Shown in pieces: positions 37,924 to 46,842 of a stretch of 46,893 bases of DNA (its first letter is position 1; each line of letters starts with the position of its first letter). The notes beneath the pieces are model-generated. The model did no database searches, had not been told where the DNA came from, and saw only the letters and a list, made by a program, of their open reading frames with translations. Source of the DNA: CAYMAX01 sp964388595 (GTDB taxonomy: Bacteria; Bacteroidota; Bacteroidia; Bacteroidales; UBA932); NCBI GenBank assembly GCA_964388595.1, contig CAYMAX010000003.1:1-46893 (forward strand), given 5' to 3'. The translations under genes were made by a program, and so were the position numbers.

Positions 37924-40900
37924 AACAAACATTTAGAAAATTTGCCTTTGTGGCAATGTGCCTGTTCTTCGCTATCTCAGCGTCTGCACAGGTTACAACT
38001 TCCTCTCTCACGGGTCGTGTAGTTGATGAAGCTAATGTTCCGGTCATAGGAGCCGATGTCATCGCGACACACGTTCCTTCTGGTACCGAATATTATGCTG
38101 TAGTCAGCGGTGACGGACGCTTCTACATCAATGGTATGCGTGCCGGCGGACCTTACTCAGTCAACATTACATGCTTGGGATATCAGACGGTTACTTATAC
38201 TGATATCACTCTTGTTCTCGGTGAAGCATACGACTTGAATGCTTCGATGAAAGAAGACAATGAGATGTTGAGTGAAGCAGTTGTGGTCGCTACCTCATCA
38301 TCAAAGTTTTCTGTTGATAAGACAGGTGCTTCCACCAACATCAGTAACAAACAGATTACTGAGCTTCCTACTATCAGCAGAAGTATCACTGACATTACCA
38401 AAATTTCTCCTTATGGTGGTAATGGGATGGTATTTGCAGGTTCTGATGGACGTACCGCCAACTTCACAGTCGATGGTGCCAACTTCAACAACAACTTCGG
38501 TCTTAGCTCCAACCTCCCCGGCGGTGGCAATCCTATCTCCATCGATGCGATTGAAGAAGTCCAGATAGTTGTTTCTCCCTACGATGTACGTCAGACCAAC
38601 TTTATCGGTGGCGGTGTGAACGCTATTACCAAATCAGGTACCAACACCTTCAAAGCCTCTGCTTATGTTTACCATCGCAATGAAAATATGCGTGGCAATA
38701 CAGTTGCAGGTACAGAATTGGCAGGTGCTCGCGATAAAGACCGTACCACTACTTATGGTGCTACCTTCGGAGGTCCCATTCTTAAGAACAAACTTTTCTT
38801 CTTTGCCAACTTTGAATATTCTCAGATTCCTACGATTGTTAACCGTTGGCGTCCTTCAGTTGACGGAGTTGCTGATCCCGATAATTATATTTCCCGTACC
38901 ACTCAGGCCGACATGCAGAGAGTATCAGACTTCCTGAAAGATAAATATGGCTATGATACAGGTTCATATCTGAATTATCCTGCCAACGAAAGCAATATGA
39001 AGATACTTGGTCGTATCGACTGGAACATCAACAAAGACAATAAGATAGCTGTACGTTACAACTACACTCTTAACCGTGGCTGGAATAGCACCAACGGTTC
39101 TTCAAGTAACTGCGGACAGCGTACTACTCAGAATCGTCTGTCTCAATATGCTATGGCTTTTGCGAATTCTATGTATTCCATGGACAACAAAGTCAACACT
39201 TGGTCAGTCGACTGGAACAGCCGTTTCACAGACAAACTTTCCAATCAGTTGCTTGCTACTTATTCCGAACTCGATGATATTCGTGGCACTAACTCTTCCA
39301 AATTCCCCTTCATAGATATTCTTGATGGTACAGGTATCTATCCTTATATGTCAGCTGGTTATGAACTTTTCACTTGGAACAACGGTGTGCACAACAGAGT
39401 TGTCACAGTGAAAGATGACCTCACATATTATACAGGTAAACACAAAATCATTGCTGGTTTGAGTTATGAATATCAGATGGCTGACAACTCCTACATGAGA
39501 AATGGTACAGGCTATTATCGTTACAACAGCCTTGAAGATTTCTTGACCGGAGCAGCTCCTGAGACTGTAGCTCTTACTTACGGTTATGATGGAAATGAAA
39601 GTCCTGCAGCTCGTGTTCGTTTCCACAAAGCATCCATTTATGCTCAGGAAGAATGGACACCTTCCAACAAATTTAAACTTACCGCAGGTCTTCGTCTTGA
39701 GACCATTATCTTCGATAACCATGACGTTATGACCAATCAGGCCATTTATGACCTTGATTACAATGGCACTCACATAGATACAGGCAAATGGCCTACACCT
39801 AAAATTCAGGTATCTCCCCGTATCGGTTTCACATGGGATGTTTTGGGAGACAAGAGTCTTAAATTCCGTGGTGGTACAGGTCTCTTCTCAGGCCGTCTTC
39901 CTTTAGTATTCTTCACCAATATGCCTACCAACTCAGGTATGGTTCAGAATGTGGCATCTATCACTACCAAATATACCAATGGTGTTGCCAATCCCGATCC
40001 ACTCCTCGCTTCATTTGCAGGTAATATGATTACCAACGTAAGCGACTTGCTCGCCAAGATGAATCAACTCGATCCTAACAAGTTCCCCACTACTATCTCT
40101 CCTGAAAAAGGTGTTGTAGGTAGTTCTTTTGCAGCAGTAGATCCCAAATTCAGAATGCCTCAAGTTTGGAAATCTTCCATAGCTGTTGATTATGCATTCC
40201 CTACATCATTCCCTATGAGTTTGACAGGTGAATTCATCTTCAATAAGACAGTCAATGGTGTATATATCCAGGATATCAACATGAAGTCTCCTGAAGGTTT
40301 TGCTCGTCTCAACGGCGCAGACACTCGTCACATCTATCCTTCCAATTACACCTACACCAAGACGTCTGCATACGTTCTTTCCAATACCAATAAAGGTTAT
40401 GGTTATATAGCTACTGCTTCCTTCAACATTCGTCCTATTCCCGAATTGTTTATCACTGCATCATATACCCATACAGTATCTAAAGAACTTACAGGTATGC
40501 CCGGATCAGATGCTTCTTCAGCATTTACATATATCCCCACCATCGAAGGCCCCAACAACCCTTCTCTTCACAATTCACAATATGTAACTCCTGACCGTGC
40601 CATTGCTTCTTTGACTTATACCGATAAGGGTAACAATCACTTCAGCATCTTCTATGAAGCTTGGAGAGGTGGATACAATTATTCCTATATGTATGTCAAT
40701 GACCTGAATAATGATAACTATGCATACGATGCTCTCTACATCCCTAAAGATGAGACAGAGATAAGATTTGCGTCAACTGACGATGCCGAACGTTTCTGGG
40801 CTTATGTCGACAATGACAAATATCTAAAGAATAATAAAGGCAAATATGCAGAAGCATATAGCGTTTATTCTCCCTGGACTCACAAGATTGACCTTCGTTA

Positions 40901-41189
40901 TGCTCACGATTTCAAATTTAAGATTGGTTCATCTGTAAACACAATTCAGCTCAGTGTTGACCTCAAGAATGTATTGAATCTATTCAATTCCAATTGGGGC
41001 GTAACCAAATACATGGATCCTTCTTTAAACAGTGGTCGTATTCTTAAGAAAGAAAGAATTGATCCAGATGGTGTTCCTGTATTCTCAACACCTTCCTCAT
41101 ACTCCGGCAGTGTTAATACCTGGACTCCTTTGAAATCTCTTGGTCAGTGCTGGTATATGCAAGTGGGTATCAAATATATGTTTAACTAA
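37920..41189 (+). CDS. Oar-like TonB-dependent outer-membrane receptor
   Basis: This 1089-residue outer-membrane protein has a signal peptide (ending ISASA-Q). A carboxypeptidase-regulatory-like domain follows at about 25-115 (SLTGRVVDEANVPVIGADVIA), then a TonB plug (about 125-240, with NFTVDGANFNNNFGL and VNAITKSGTN), then a large beta-barrel ending in an aromatic strand (WYMQVGIKYMFN). This layout is that of Oar-type receptors rather than SusC. No SusD partner is next to it; instead it sits between a nucleoside hydrolase-like lipoprotein (4-base overlap) and an OB-fold lipoprotein 17 bases downstream. The substrate is unknown; nucleic-acid-derived material is my inference from the neighbours. 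Confidence 0.93.
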   Translation: MKQTFRKFAFVAMCLFFAISASAQVTTSSLTGRVVDEANVPVIGADVIATHVPSGTEYYAVVSGDGRFYINGMRAGGPYSVNITCLGYQTVTYTDITLVLGEAYDLNASMKEDNEMLSEAVVVATSSSKFSVDKTGASTNISNKQITELPTISRSITDITKISPYGGNGMVFAGSDGRTANFTVDGANFNNNFGLSSNLPGGGNPISIDAIEEVQIVVSPYDVRQTNFIGGGVNAITKSGTNTFKASAYVYHRNENMRGNTVAGTELAGARDKDRTTTYGATFGGPILKNKLFFFANFEYSQIPTIVNRWRPSVDGVADPDNYISRTTQADMQRVSDFLKDKYGYDTGSYLNYPANESNMKILGRIDWNINKDNKIAVRYNYTLNRGWNSTNGSSSNCGQRTTQNRLSQYAMAFANSMYSMDNKVNTWSVDWNSRFTDKLSNQLLATYSELDDIRGTNSSKFPFIDILDGTGIYPYMSAGYELFTWNNGVHNRVVTVKDDLTYYTGKHKIIAGLSYEYQMADNSYMRNGTGYYRYNSLEDFLTGAAPETVALTYGYDGNESPAARVRFHKASIYAQEEWTPSNKFKLTAGLRLETIIFDNHDVMTNQAIYDLDYNGTHIDTGKWPTPKIQVSPRIGFTWDVLGDKSLKFRGGTGLFSGRLPLVFFTNMPTNSGMVQNVASITTKYTNGVANPDPLLASFAGNMITNVSDLLAKMNQLDPNKFPTTISPEKGVVGSSFAAVDPKFRMPQVWKSSIAVDYAFPTSFPMSLTGEFIFNKTVNGVYIQDINMKSPEGFARLNGADTRHIYPSNYTYTKTSAYVLSNTNKGYGYIATASFNIRPIPELFITASYTHTVSKELTGMPGSDASSAFTYIPTIEGPNNPSLHNSQYVTPDRAIASLTYTDKGNNHFSIFYEAWRGGYNYSYMYVNDLNNDNYAYDALYIPKDETEIRFASTDDAERFWAYVDNDKYLKNNKGKYAEAYSVYSPWTHKIDLRYAHDFKFKIGSSVNTIQLSVDLKNVLNLFNSNWGVTKYMDPSLNSGRILKKERIDPDGVPVFSTPSSYSGSVNTWTPLKSLGQCWYMQVGIKYMFN

Positions 41190-41206
41190 TTAAAGCACAT
41201 ACAAGT

Positions 41207-42727
41207 ATGAAACTAAAATATTTATTTATATCAATTATCGCTTGTTTGGCACTCTTTGGCTGTAAGAAGGAGGATATCGTCATCAATACTATGTCAGAAT
41301 TGAAAGTATCCAACTCATATATCTCCATACCCAAAGATGGTGGTACTATCACTATCAATATTATTGCTACCGAAAACTGGGCCATAGACACTACAGGCAA
41401 GAAAGCTACTTGGTTGACTCTTACTCCCATTTCAGGTGGAGCCGGAGAATTCGCAGTATCCTTCAAAGCAGAAGCTACTACCAAGACACGTAAGATCGAG
41501 GACCTTCCTATCAAAGTAGGTACTAAGGTACAATACATCAATGTTGAACAGTCCATAGGTATCACTCCCGTATCTGAAGCTACATGTGCTGAAGTTATCG
41601 CCGGAGCAGATGGCAAGACTTATAAAGTGACCGGTTCAGTTGCTTCCATCGTTAACACAGAATATGGCAACTGGTATATCGCTGATGCGACTGGTCAGGT
41701 CTATATTTATGGTACTCTCGACAAGAATGGTGGAACAAAGAATTTCAAGAGTTGGGGTATCGAAGTCGGTGATAAAATCACTGTCGAAGGTCCCAAGACT
41801 ACTTACAATGGTACAGTAGAACTTGTAGATGTTACCGTTACTAAACTTGTCAAATCTCTTATTTCTGCTGTTGATAAAGAAATTAACGCAGATAAAGGTG
41901 ACACTACCATCAACATCAGACTGGTCTGCAAGGGCAATGGTGTCAATTTCTCCATTCCTGAAGAAGATCAAGACTGGATTTCCATCAGGTCTATCGTTCC
42001 TGCAGTAGGTGATACTGTGACAGTAAGTGTTGGATTCACAGCCAATACTGCCGGTGCCAGAGGGACTACTCTTCAGTTTGCTACCACTTCCGGAGGTGTC
42101 GTTTATGGGACAGAGGTAGAAGTACTTCAAGAAGGAGAGATAGCAGAAGTGACTTTAGCTGAGTTTAAAGAAGCTCCTGTATCTACTACCGCTCTGTACA
42201 GACTTACAGGTAAGATTACTTCCTTTGCCAATAAAGCTAAGGGACGTTTCTATGTCGCTGATGACAAAGATACTCTCTATGTCTATGGATTTACTATTAC
42301 TGAAGCCGGTAAATCTCTGTCTGATTACAGAGAGGGTGATATTTTCACTTTCCTGTGCAAGAGAGGCCAATATAAAGAAACTATTGAAGCTCTCGAGTCA
42401 GTATTGGAAACAGCTGTAACATCTACAGATGTCACTGTGGCACAATTCAAAGCTGCTGAAGTCAGCACTTCCGTTTACTACAGACTCACAGGTACCGTAT
42501 CCAATTTCAAGAGCACAGTTTATGGCAATTTTGACCTTACCGATTCAGAAGGGAATACGATTTATGTCTACGGTGTTACGAGAACACCTATGGCTAAGAA
42601 TGATAAATCATTCGAGTCATTAAAAGTCGTAGCAGGAGATAAAATCACCATTGTAGGTTATCGTGCTGCTTATAAAGGAACTGCTCAAGTAGGAAATGCA
42701 TACTTTGTTACTAAAGTGACTGAATAG
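41207..42727 (+). CDS. Lipoprotein with two BACON and three OB-fold (DUF5689-like) units
   Basis: This 506-residue surface-type lipoprotein (lipobox LFGC, Cys19) has a repeated layout. BACON-like domain 1 lies at about 30-120 and OB unit 1 at about 125-215 (YKVTGSVASIVNTEYGNWYI). BACON-like domain 2 follows at about 220-315, then OB unit 2 at about 318-400 (YRLTGKITSFANKAKGRFYV) and OB unit 3 at about 408-505 (YRLTGTVSNFKSTVYGNFDL). The three OB units share YxLTGxVxS, a following YIAD/YVAD/DLTD strand, xxVYG and a VGDKITV-type strand. Such modules resemble nucleic-acid-binding OB folds, but the ligand is unproven. It is the last gene of the operon, followed by a terminator. Confidence 0.88.
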   Translation: MKLKYLFISIIACLALFGCKKEDIVINTMSELKVSNSYISIPKDGGTITINIIATENWAIDTTGKKATWLTLTPISGGAGEFAVSFKAEATTKTRKIEDLPIKVGTKVQYINVEQSIGITPVSEATCAEVIAGADGKTYKVTGSVASIVNTEYGNWYIADATGQVYIYGTLDKNGGTKNFKSWGIEVGDKITVEGPKTTYNGTVELVDVTVTKLVKSLISAVDKEINADKGDTTINIRLVCKGNGVNFSIPEEDQDWISIRSIVPAVGDTVTVSVGFTANTAGARGTTLQFATTSGGVVYGTEVEVLQEGEIAEVTLAEFKEAPVSTTALYRLTGKITSFANKAKGRFYVADDKDTLYVYGFTITEAGKSLSDYREGDIFTFLCKRGQYKETIEALESVLETAVTSTDVTVAQFKAAEVSTSVYYRLTGTVSNFKSTVYGNFDLTDSEGNTIYVYGVTRTPMAKNDKSFESLKVVAGDKITIVGYRAAYKGTAQVGNAYFVTKVTE

Positions 42728-42749
42728 TCCAAATCGATTCGATATTATT

Positions 42750-42780
42750 AAAGGGGTGTCTTATGGCACCCCTTTTTTAT
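42750..42780 (+). terminator. Rho-independent terminator after the OB-fold lipoprotein operon
   Basis: The stem AAAGGGGTG / CACCCCTTT encloses an 8-base loop and is followed by a T tract at 42773-42778. It lies 22 bases after the stop at 42727 and ends before the yraN promoter. Confidence 0.9.
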
Positions 42781-42784
42781 CTAT

Positions 42785-42815
42785 TTTTTAATCTAAAAGT
42801 CTTTTCCTACCTTTG
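42785..42815 (+). promoter_or_regulatory. Promoter of yraN-manC-arcA
   Basis: TACCTTTG (42808-42815) is an exact -7 match. The -33 position, 19 bases upstream, reads TTTT. The chosen yraN ATG at 42835 is 19 bases after the box. Confidence 0.6.
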
Positions 42816-42834
42816 CACATTGACTAAAAGAGAT

Positions 42835-43224
42835 ATGAGTGGGGAGAGATGGCAGGGGATGTCGAGATTGGAAATTGGTAGAGAAGCTGAGGAGATTGTT
42901 CTTAGATTTCTTAAGTGCAGAGGGATGACGTTGTTGGCGAAGAATTGGCGAAGCAGACACAGAGAGATAGACCTTATTATGAGTAGCAGTGATGGTCTTC
43001 ACATCGTCGAGGTTCGTTCATTGAGAATGCCTGCTGCGATACATCCTCGCGACACAGTCAGTCTCAGGAAACAACAATTACTCATCAAAGCAGCTTCAGG
43101 ATACATCCTCAGACATCAAATCGAAGACGATGCGCATTTCGACATAGCATCTGTGATTTTCGATGCCAGCGGCTACAGAGTAGAATATGTACCGGATGCA
43201 TTTATCCCTTTCAGACGTTTTTAA
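42835..43224 (+). CDS. YraN/UPF0102 family endonuclease-like protein
   Basis: This 129-residue protein of the YraN (UPF0102) family has a restriction-endonuclease-like fold. Motifs are IGREAEEIVLRFLKCRGM, AKNWRSRHREIDLIM (Glu and Asp of the active site) and HIVEVRSLR, where most members have EVK. I chose the ATG at 42835; an open frame reaches back to 42763, but that start lies inside the terminator stem of the previous operon. ATG at 42859 is another possibility. The biological role of the family is unclear; it may act in DNA repair or uptake. It is first in a run with manC and arcA. Confidence 0.85.
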   Translation: MSGERWQGMSRLEIGREAEEIVLRFLKCRGMTLLAKNWRSRHREIDLIMSSSDGLHIVEVRSLRMPAAIHPRDTVSLRKQQLLIKAASGYILRHQIEDDAHFDIASVIFDASGYRVEYVPDAFIPFRRF

Positions 43225-43242
43225 TTAAATATCAATATAGCA

Positions 43243-44337
43243 ATGGATGATAATTTTTATTGCGTGATTATGGCGGGTGGAGTAGGCAGCAGGTTTTGGC
43301 CTGTGAGCAGAAATTCCCGCCCCAAACAGTTTCTTGACATTCTTGGCACCGGCCGCACTTTTCTTCAGATGACCTACGACCGATTTATTAAGATTATCCC
43401 GGCCCAAAATATTCTCGTTGTCACTTCTTCCATTTATAAGAACCTCGTGAAAAAGCAGCTCCCGGATATTCTTCCAGAGAATATTCTTCTGGAGCCTCAT
43501 CGTCGCAATACTGCTCCCTGTATTACCTATGCAGCGTGGAAGATTAAAGTCAAGAATCCCAACGCCACGATGGTAGTGGCACCTTCAGATCATTTTATTT
43601 CCAATGAAGACCTCTTTTTGGACACGATACAGTGTGCTTTGAAATATGCTTCCAACAGGGAAGAACTCTTCACTATCGGTATTAAACCAACACGTCCGGA
43701 GACCGGATATGGATATATTCAGTGCAATCTTAAAGATTCCGAGACTATTGACGGCAATCTTGCTTACAGTGTCAAGACATTTACCGAGAAACCCAATGCA
43801 GAGCTTGCAAAAGTGTTTGTGGAAAGTGGGGAATTTCTTTGGAACAGCGGTATTTTCATTTGGAGTGTAAAAATGATATGTAAAGCGATAGAACATTGGT
43901 TGCCGGAAGTATATATACTCTTCAAATCTGGAGAAAAATATTACAATACCCCTCGCGAACAAAGATATATCAACAAAATCTATGAAGACTGCACGAGCAT
44001 TTCCATAGATTATGGAGTTATGGAAAAAACCTCCAGAGCTCATGTCTTTCAGGCTTCGTTCGGCTGGTCCGATCTTGGTACATGGGAATCTCTGTTCTTC
44101 CATTGCGACAAAGATGTAAACAACAATTATATCAAAGTGGGAGACAATATGATAGATGACACCAAGAATTCCATCATCGTATCGGAAGAGAAGGGCAAGC
44201 TCGTGGTAGTCAAAGGTCTTGATGGCTTTATGGTGATTAATACAGATGATGTTCTTTTGGTAGCTCCCCGTGATGAGGCCAAGTTCAAAACTATGATTAC
44301 AGACCTCGCAGTAAAAGATAAATCAAAATTTCAATAA
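43243..44337 (+). CDS. manC: Mannose-1-phosphate guanylyltransferase
   Basis: This 364-residue cytoplasmic enzyme makes GDP-mannose from mannose-1-phosphate and GTP, feeding capsule, O-antigen, glycoprotein and GDP-fucose synthesis. The nucleotidyl-transferase signature is MAGGVGSRFWPVSRNSRPKQF. Further motifs are PHRRNTAPC, VVAPSDHFI, TRPETGYGYIQ, FTEKP and FLWNSGIFIW. It lacks the C-terminal phosphomannose isomerase domain seen in fused ManC/AlgA types, so it is single-function. It is 18 bases after yraN and 1 base before arcA. Confidence 0.94.
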   Translation: MDDNFYCVIMAGGVGSRFWPVSRNSRPKQFLDILGTGRTFLQMTYDRFIKIIPAQNILVVTSSIYKNLVKKQLPDILPENILLEPHRRNTAPCITYAAWKIKVKNPNATMVVAPSDHFISNEDLFLDTIQCALKYASNREELFTIGIKPTRPETGYGYIQCNLKDSETIDGNLAYSVKTFTEKPNAELAKVFVESGEFLWNSGIFIWSVKMICKAIEHWLPEVYILFKSGEKYYNTPREQRYINKIYEDCTSISIDYGVMEKTSRAHVFQASFGWSDLGTWESLFFHCDKDVNNNYIKVGDNMIDDTKNSIIVSEEKGKLVVVKGLDGFMVINTDDVLLVAPRDEAKFKTMITDLAVKDKSKFQ

Positions 44338-44338
44338 T

Positions 44339-45616
44339 ATGCAGGACAGCAACAATCCATTGAAGATTAATATTCAGTCAGAAATAGGCAAACTCCAATC
44401 AGTACTGCTCCACACACCCGGGCCGGAAGTTGAAAACATGACTCCAAAGATGGCGCAGAGAGCATTGTACAGTGATATTCTCAATCTGTCTATCGCACAG
44501 GAAGAATATCAGCAACTCGAAGGAGTTCTCTCCAAGGTAGCAGATGTCTATAAAGTTGAGGACCTTCTTATCAAAGTGCTCGACAATGACACCGAAAGGC
44601 AGTCTTTAATTGGTAAAATATGTGTTACCGAGCAAGTTACGGATTATTTCGACATGCTTATGGAGATGAATTCGCACAAACTTGCCAAAGTGCTGATTGA
44701 GGGACTTCCTGCCAAGATCAATACACTTTCTTCATTTCTTAATGAGAACTATTACGCTCTTTTCCCTCTATATAACTTTTACTTCACAAGAGATGCTTCA
44801 GTAACTATTGGCAACAATGCATTGATTTGCAAAATGGCCAGCAAAGTGCGAATGAGAGAATCTTTCATTATGGAGGCTATCTACAAAGGGAGCGGCACTT
44901 TCGAGACTGGGATCATCAATGGATATGATTTCCAGCCGGGCAATCCTGATGTCTATATGGAAGGGGGAGATATTCTCGTAGCTCGCGAAGACATATTGTT
45001 GATAGGAAATGGTTTGAGGACAAGTACTCAGGGGATTGACATGCTTCTGACCCGGCTTGGCAAGATAGCCCCTGAAGGAAGAAGACATGTCATAGTGCAG
45101 CAGCTTCCTCATACTCCAGAATCATTTATACATCTCGATATGGTATTTACCCTTTTGGACAGAGATACATGTATGGTCTTCTCTCCTCTTATTTTGGAAG
45201 AGAATCAGTATCAGACAGTTCACATCACCATCGACAACGGAAAAGTCACCAAGATCAAGAGTGTTGCCAATATCCCTTCAGTTCTCAAAAGACTCGGTAT
45301 GGATCTCGAACCCATCGTCTGTGGAGGAGAAGCTGATGAATGGGACCAGGAGAGAGAACAATGGCACAGTGGTGCCAACTTTTTCGCTTTTGCCCCCGGG
45401 AAAGTTATTTCTTATGCTCGCAACACTCATACACTCACTGAATTATCCAATCACGGGTTTGAAATCATCCCTGCTTGGGAGGTTATCTACGGCAAGTCCA
45501 CTGTCAAAGGCAACAAGAAGTGCGTCGTTACCATCGATGGCTCCGAACTCCCCCGCGGTGGTGGCGGAGCCCGCTGCATGACCATGCCCCTCAATAGGCA
45601 AGCCGTTAAATGGTAA
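44339..45616 (+). CDS. arcA: Arginine deiminase
   Basis: This 425-residue enzyme hydrolyses arginine to citrulline and ammonia. Active-site motifs of the family are all visible: FTRDASV, MEGGDIL, HLDMVFT (catalytic His), and the C-terminal GGGGARCMTMPL with nucleophile Cys413. No ornithine carbamoyltransferase or carbamate kinase gene is next to it, so the full ATP-yielding ADI pathway is not shown here. It may serve pH defence or nitrogen release from peptide arginine. It starts 1 base after manC, and this pairing with GDP-mannose synthesis is not obvious functionally. Confidence 0.94.
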   Translation: MQDSNNPLKINIQSEIGKLQSVLLHTPGPEVENMTPKMAQRALYSDILNLSIAQEEYQQLEGVLSKVADVYKVEDLLIKVLDNDTERQSLIGKICVTEQVTDYFDMLMEMNSHKLAKVLIEGLPAKINTLSSFLNENYYALFPLYNFYFTRDASVTIGNNALICKMASKVRMRESFIMEAIYKGSGTFETGIINGYDFQPGNPDVYMEGGDILVAREDILLIGNGLRTSTQGIDMLLTRLGKIAPEGRRHVIVQQLPHTPESFIHLDMVFTLLDRDTCMVFSPLILEENQYQTVHITIDNGKVTKIKSVANIPSVLKRLGMDLEPIVCGGEADEWDQEREQWHSGANFFAFAPGKVISYARNTHTLTELSNHGFEIIPAWEVIYGKSTVKGNKKCVVTIDGSELPRGGGGARCMTMPLNRQAVKW

Positions 45617-45649
45617 TCAATCAATGATAAATAGAAAACGATAAACCGA

Positions 45650-45689
45650 CAACATTGATGGCGACAACAAGGACATTTTGTCAATGTTG
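45650..45689. promoter_or_regulatory. Inverted repeat between arcA and pheS
   Basis: CAACATTGA (45650-45658) and TCAATGTTG (45681-45689) are perfect inverted copies with a 22-base loop. No T tract follows, so it is not a standard terminator. It could be an operator or leader structure for pheS. The rest of 45617-45751 shows no gene and no clear TAnnTTTG box. Confidence 0.4.
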
Positions 45690-45751
45690 ATATGATAACG
45701 ACCATATTGGGATAAAACCAAAGACAAGATAAAGGCAATAATACTACTACA

Positions 45752-46786
45752 ATGAATATGATGAAAGATAGGATAGAGGAGCTTCTCACTGAGATAGAAG
45801 ATTTAAAAGTGAAGAGAGCTCAAGAAATCGAAGACGTCAGAGTCCATCTGCTGGGCAAGAAAGGTGAGATTACCCAACTCTTCGATGAGTTCAGAAATTA
45901 CACACCGGAGCAGAAAAAAGAATTCGGGCAGCGTCTTAACCAACTCAAACAAACTGCTACCGCCAAGATTGAAGAATTGAGAGTGGTGATGGAAGAAGCT
46001 TTGGCCACTCCCCAGAATGACGTTGACTACACTTTGCCCGGAGATTCATTTGAACTTGGCACTCGTCATCCCATTTCCATCACCAGAGAGGAGATAATAT
46101 CCATATTCAATAAATTGGGATATGCTTTGGCAGAAGGTCCCGAGATAGAAGATGACCACCACGTCTTCGAAGCATTGAATTTCCCTCCTGACCATCCCGC
46201 TCGTGATATGCAAGACACTTTCTTTCTCTCACACGGTATCAATCCCATACTTCTGCGTACCCACACCAGTTCTGTACAGGTGCGCACCATGGAGAGGATG
46301 AAACCTCCCATCAGAGTCATCTGCCCCGGACGAGTATTTAGAAATGAGGCAATCTCTGCACGAGCTCATTGCATTTTCCACCAGGTTGAGGGATTATATA
46401 TAGACAAAGGGGTCTCTTTCGCCGACCTCAAACAGGCCATTCTCCTCTTTGTGCAGGAAATGTTTGGAAAAGATACCAAAATCAGGATGCGTCCTTCCTA
46501 TTTCCCTTTCACTGAACCCAGTACTGAAGTAGATATAAGTTGTAACATCTGTGGCGGCAAAGGCTGCAACATCTGCAAGGGTACCGGCTGGCTCGAGATT
46601 ATGGGAGCAGGAATGGTCGATCCCAACGTGCTTACAGCCTGCAACATCGACCCGGAAGTCTACACAGGCTTTGCCTTCGGTATGGGCATAGAGCGCATAG
46701 CCATGCTCAAATGGCAGGTACGTGACCTTCGCCACTATTTTGAAAACGATGTCAGATTTCTTCGTGAATTCAACACCAGTATCTAA
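45752..46786 (+). CDS. pheS: Phenylalanyl-tRNA synthetase alpha subunit
   Basis: PheS is the catalytic subunit that charges tRNA-Phe. The 344-residue protein has an N-terminal coiled coil for tRNA binding and class II motifs: GPEIEDDHHVFEALNFP with HPARDMQDTFF, then motif 2 at CPGRVFRNEAISARAH, and motif 3 at GFAFGMGIERIAML. An insertion SCNICGGKGCNICKGTGW gives a CxxC...CxxC zinc-knuckle-like loop. This loop is, to my knowledge, common in Bacteroidota PheS. The start offers three close ATG codons; I kept the first. pheT is not next to it within the window, and a tRNA gene follows instead. Confidence 0.95.
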   Translation: MNMMKDRIEELLTEIEDLKVKRAQEIEDVRVHLLGKKGEITQLFDEFRNYTPEQKKEFGQRLNQLKQTATAKIEELRVVMEEALATPQNDVDYTLPGDSFELGTRHPISITREEIISIFNKLGYALAEGPEIEDDHHVFEALNFPPDHPARDMQDTFFLSHGINPILLRTHTSSVQVRTMERMKPPIRVICPGRVFRNEAISARAHCIFHQVEGLYIDKGVSFADLKQAILLFVQEMFGKDTKIRMRPSYFPFTEPSTEVDISCNICGGKGCNICKGTGWLEIMGAGMVDPNVLTACNIDPEVYTGFAFGMGIERIAMLKWQVRDLRHYFENDVRFLREFNTSI

Positions 46787-46800
46787 TCTCAGACATTTTT

Positions 46801-46831
46801 TTTGGCAGAAATAAAAATAGACTTATCTTTG
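46801..46831 (+). promoter_or_regulatory. Bacteroides-type promoter of tRNA-Gly
   Basis: TTTG (46801-46804), 19 bases, then TATCTTTG (46824-46831): an exact consensus pair. The tRNA begins 11 bases after the -7 box. Confidence 0.8.
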
Positions 46832-46842
46832 CAGTCCCAAAC

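Noticed and set aside
37920..42727. SusC/SusD polysaccharide utilisation pair
   Set aside because: The receptor has the Oar-type layout, and the downstream lipoprotein is BACON/OB-fold rather than the helical TPR fold of SusD.
42763..42834. Extended N-terminus of the YraN-like protein
   Set aside because: The start codon lies in the terminator stem of the previous operon and upstream of the -7 box at 42808.
45617..45751. T-box riboswitch before pheS
   Set aside because: I found no T-box sequence, specifier loop or terminator, and T-boxes are essentially a Gram-positive feature.
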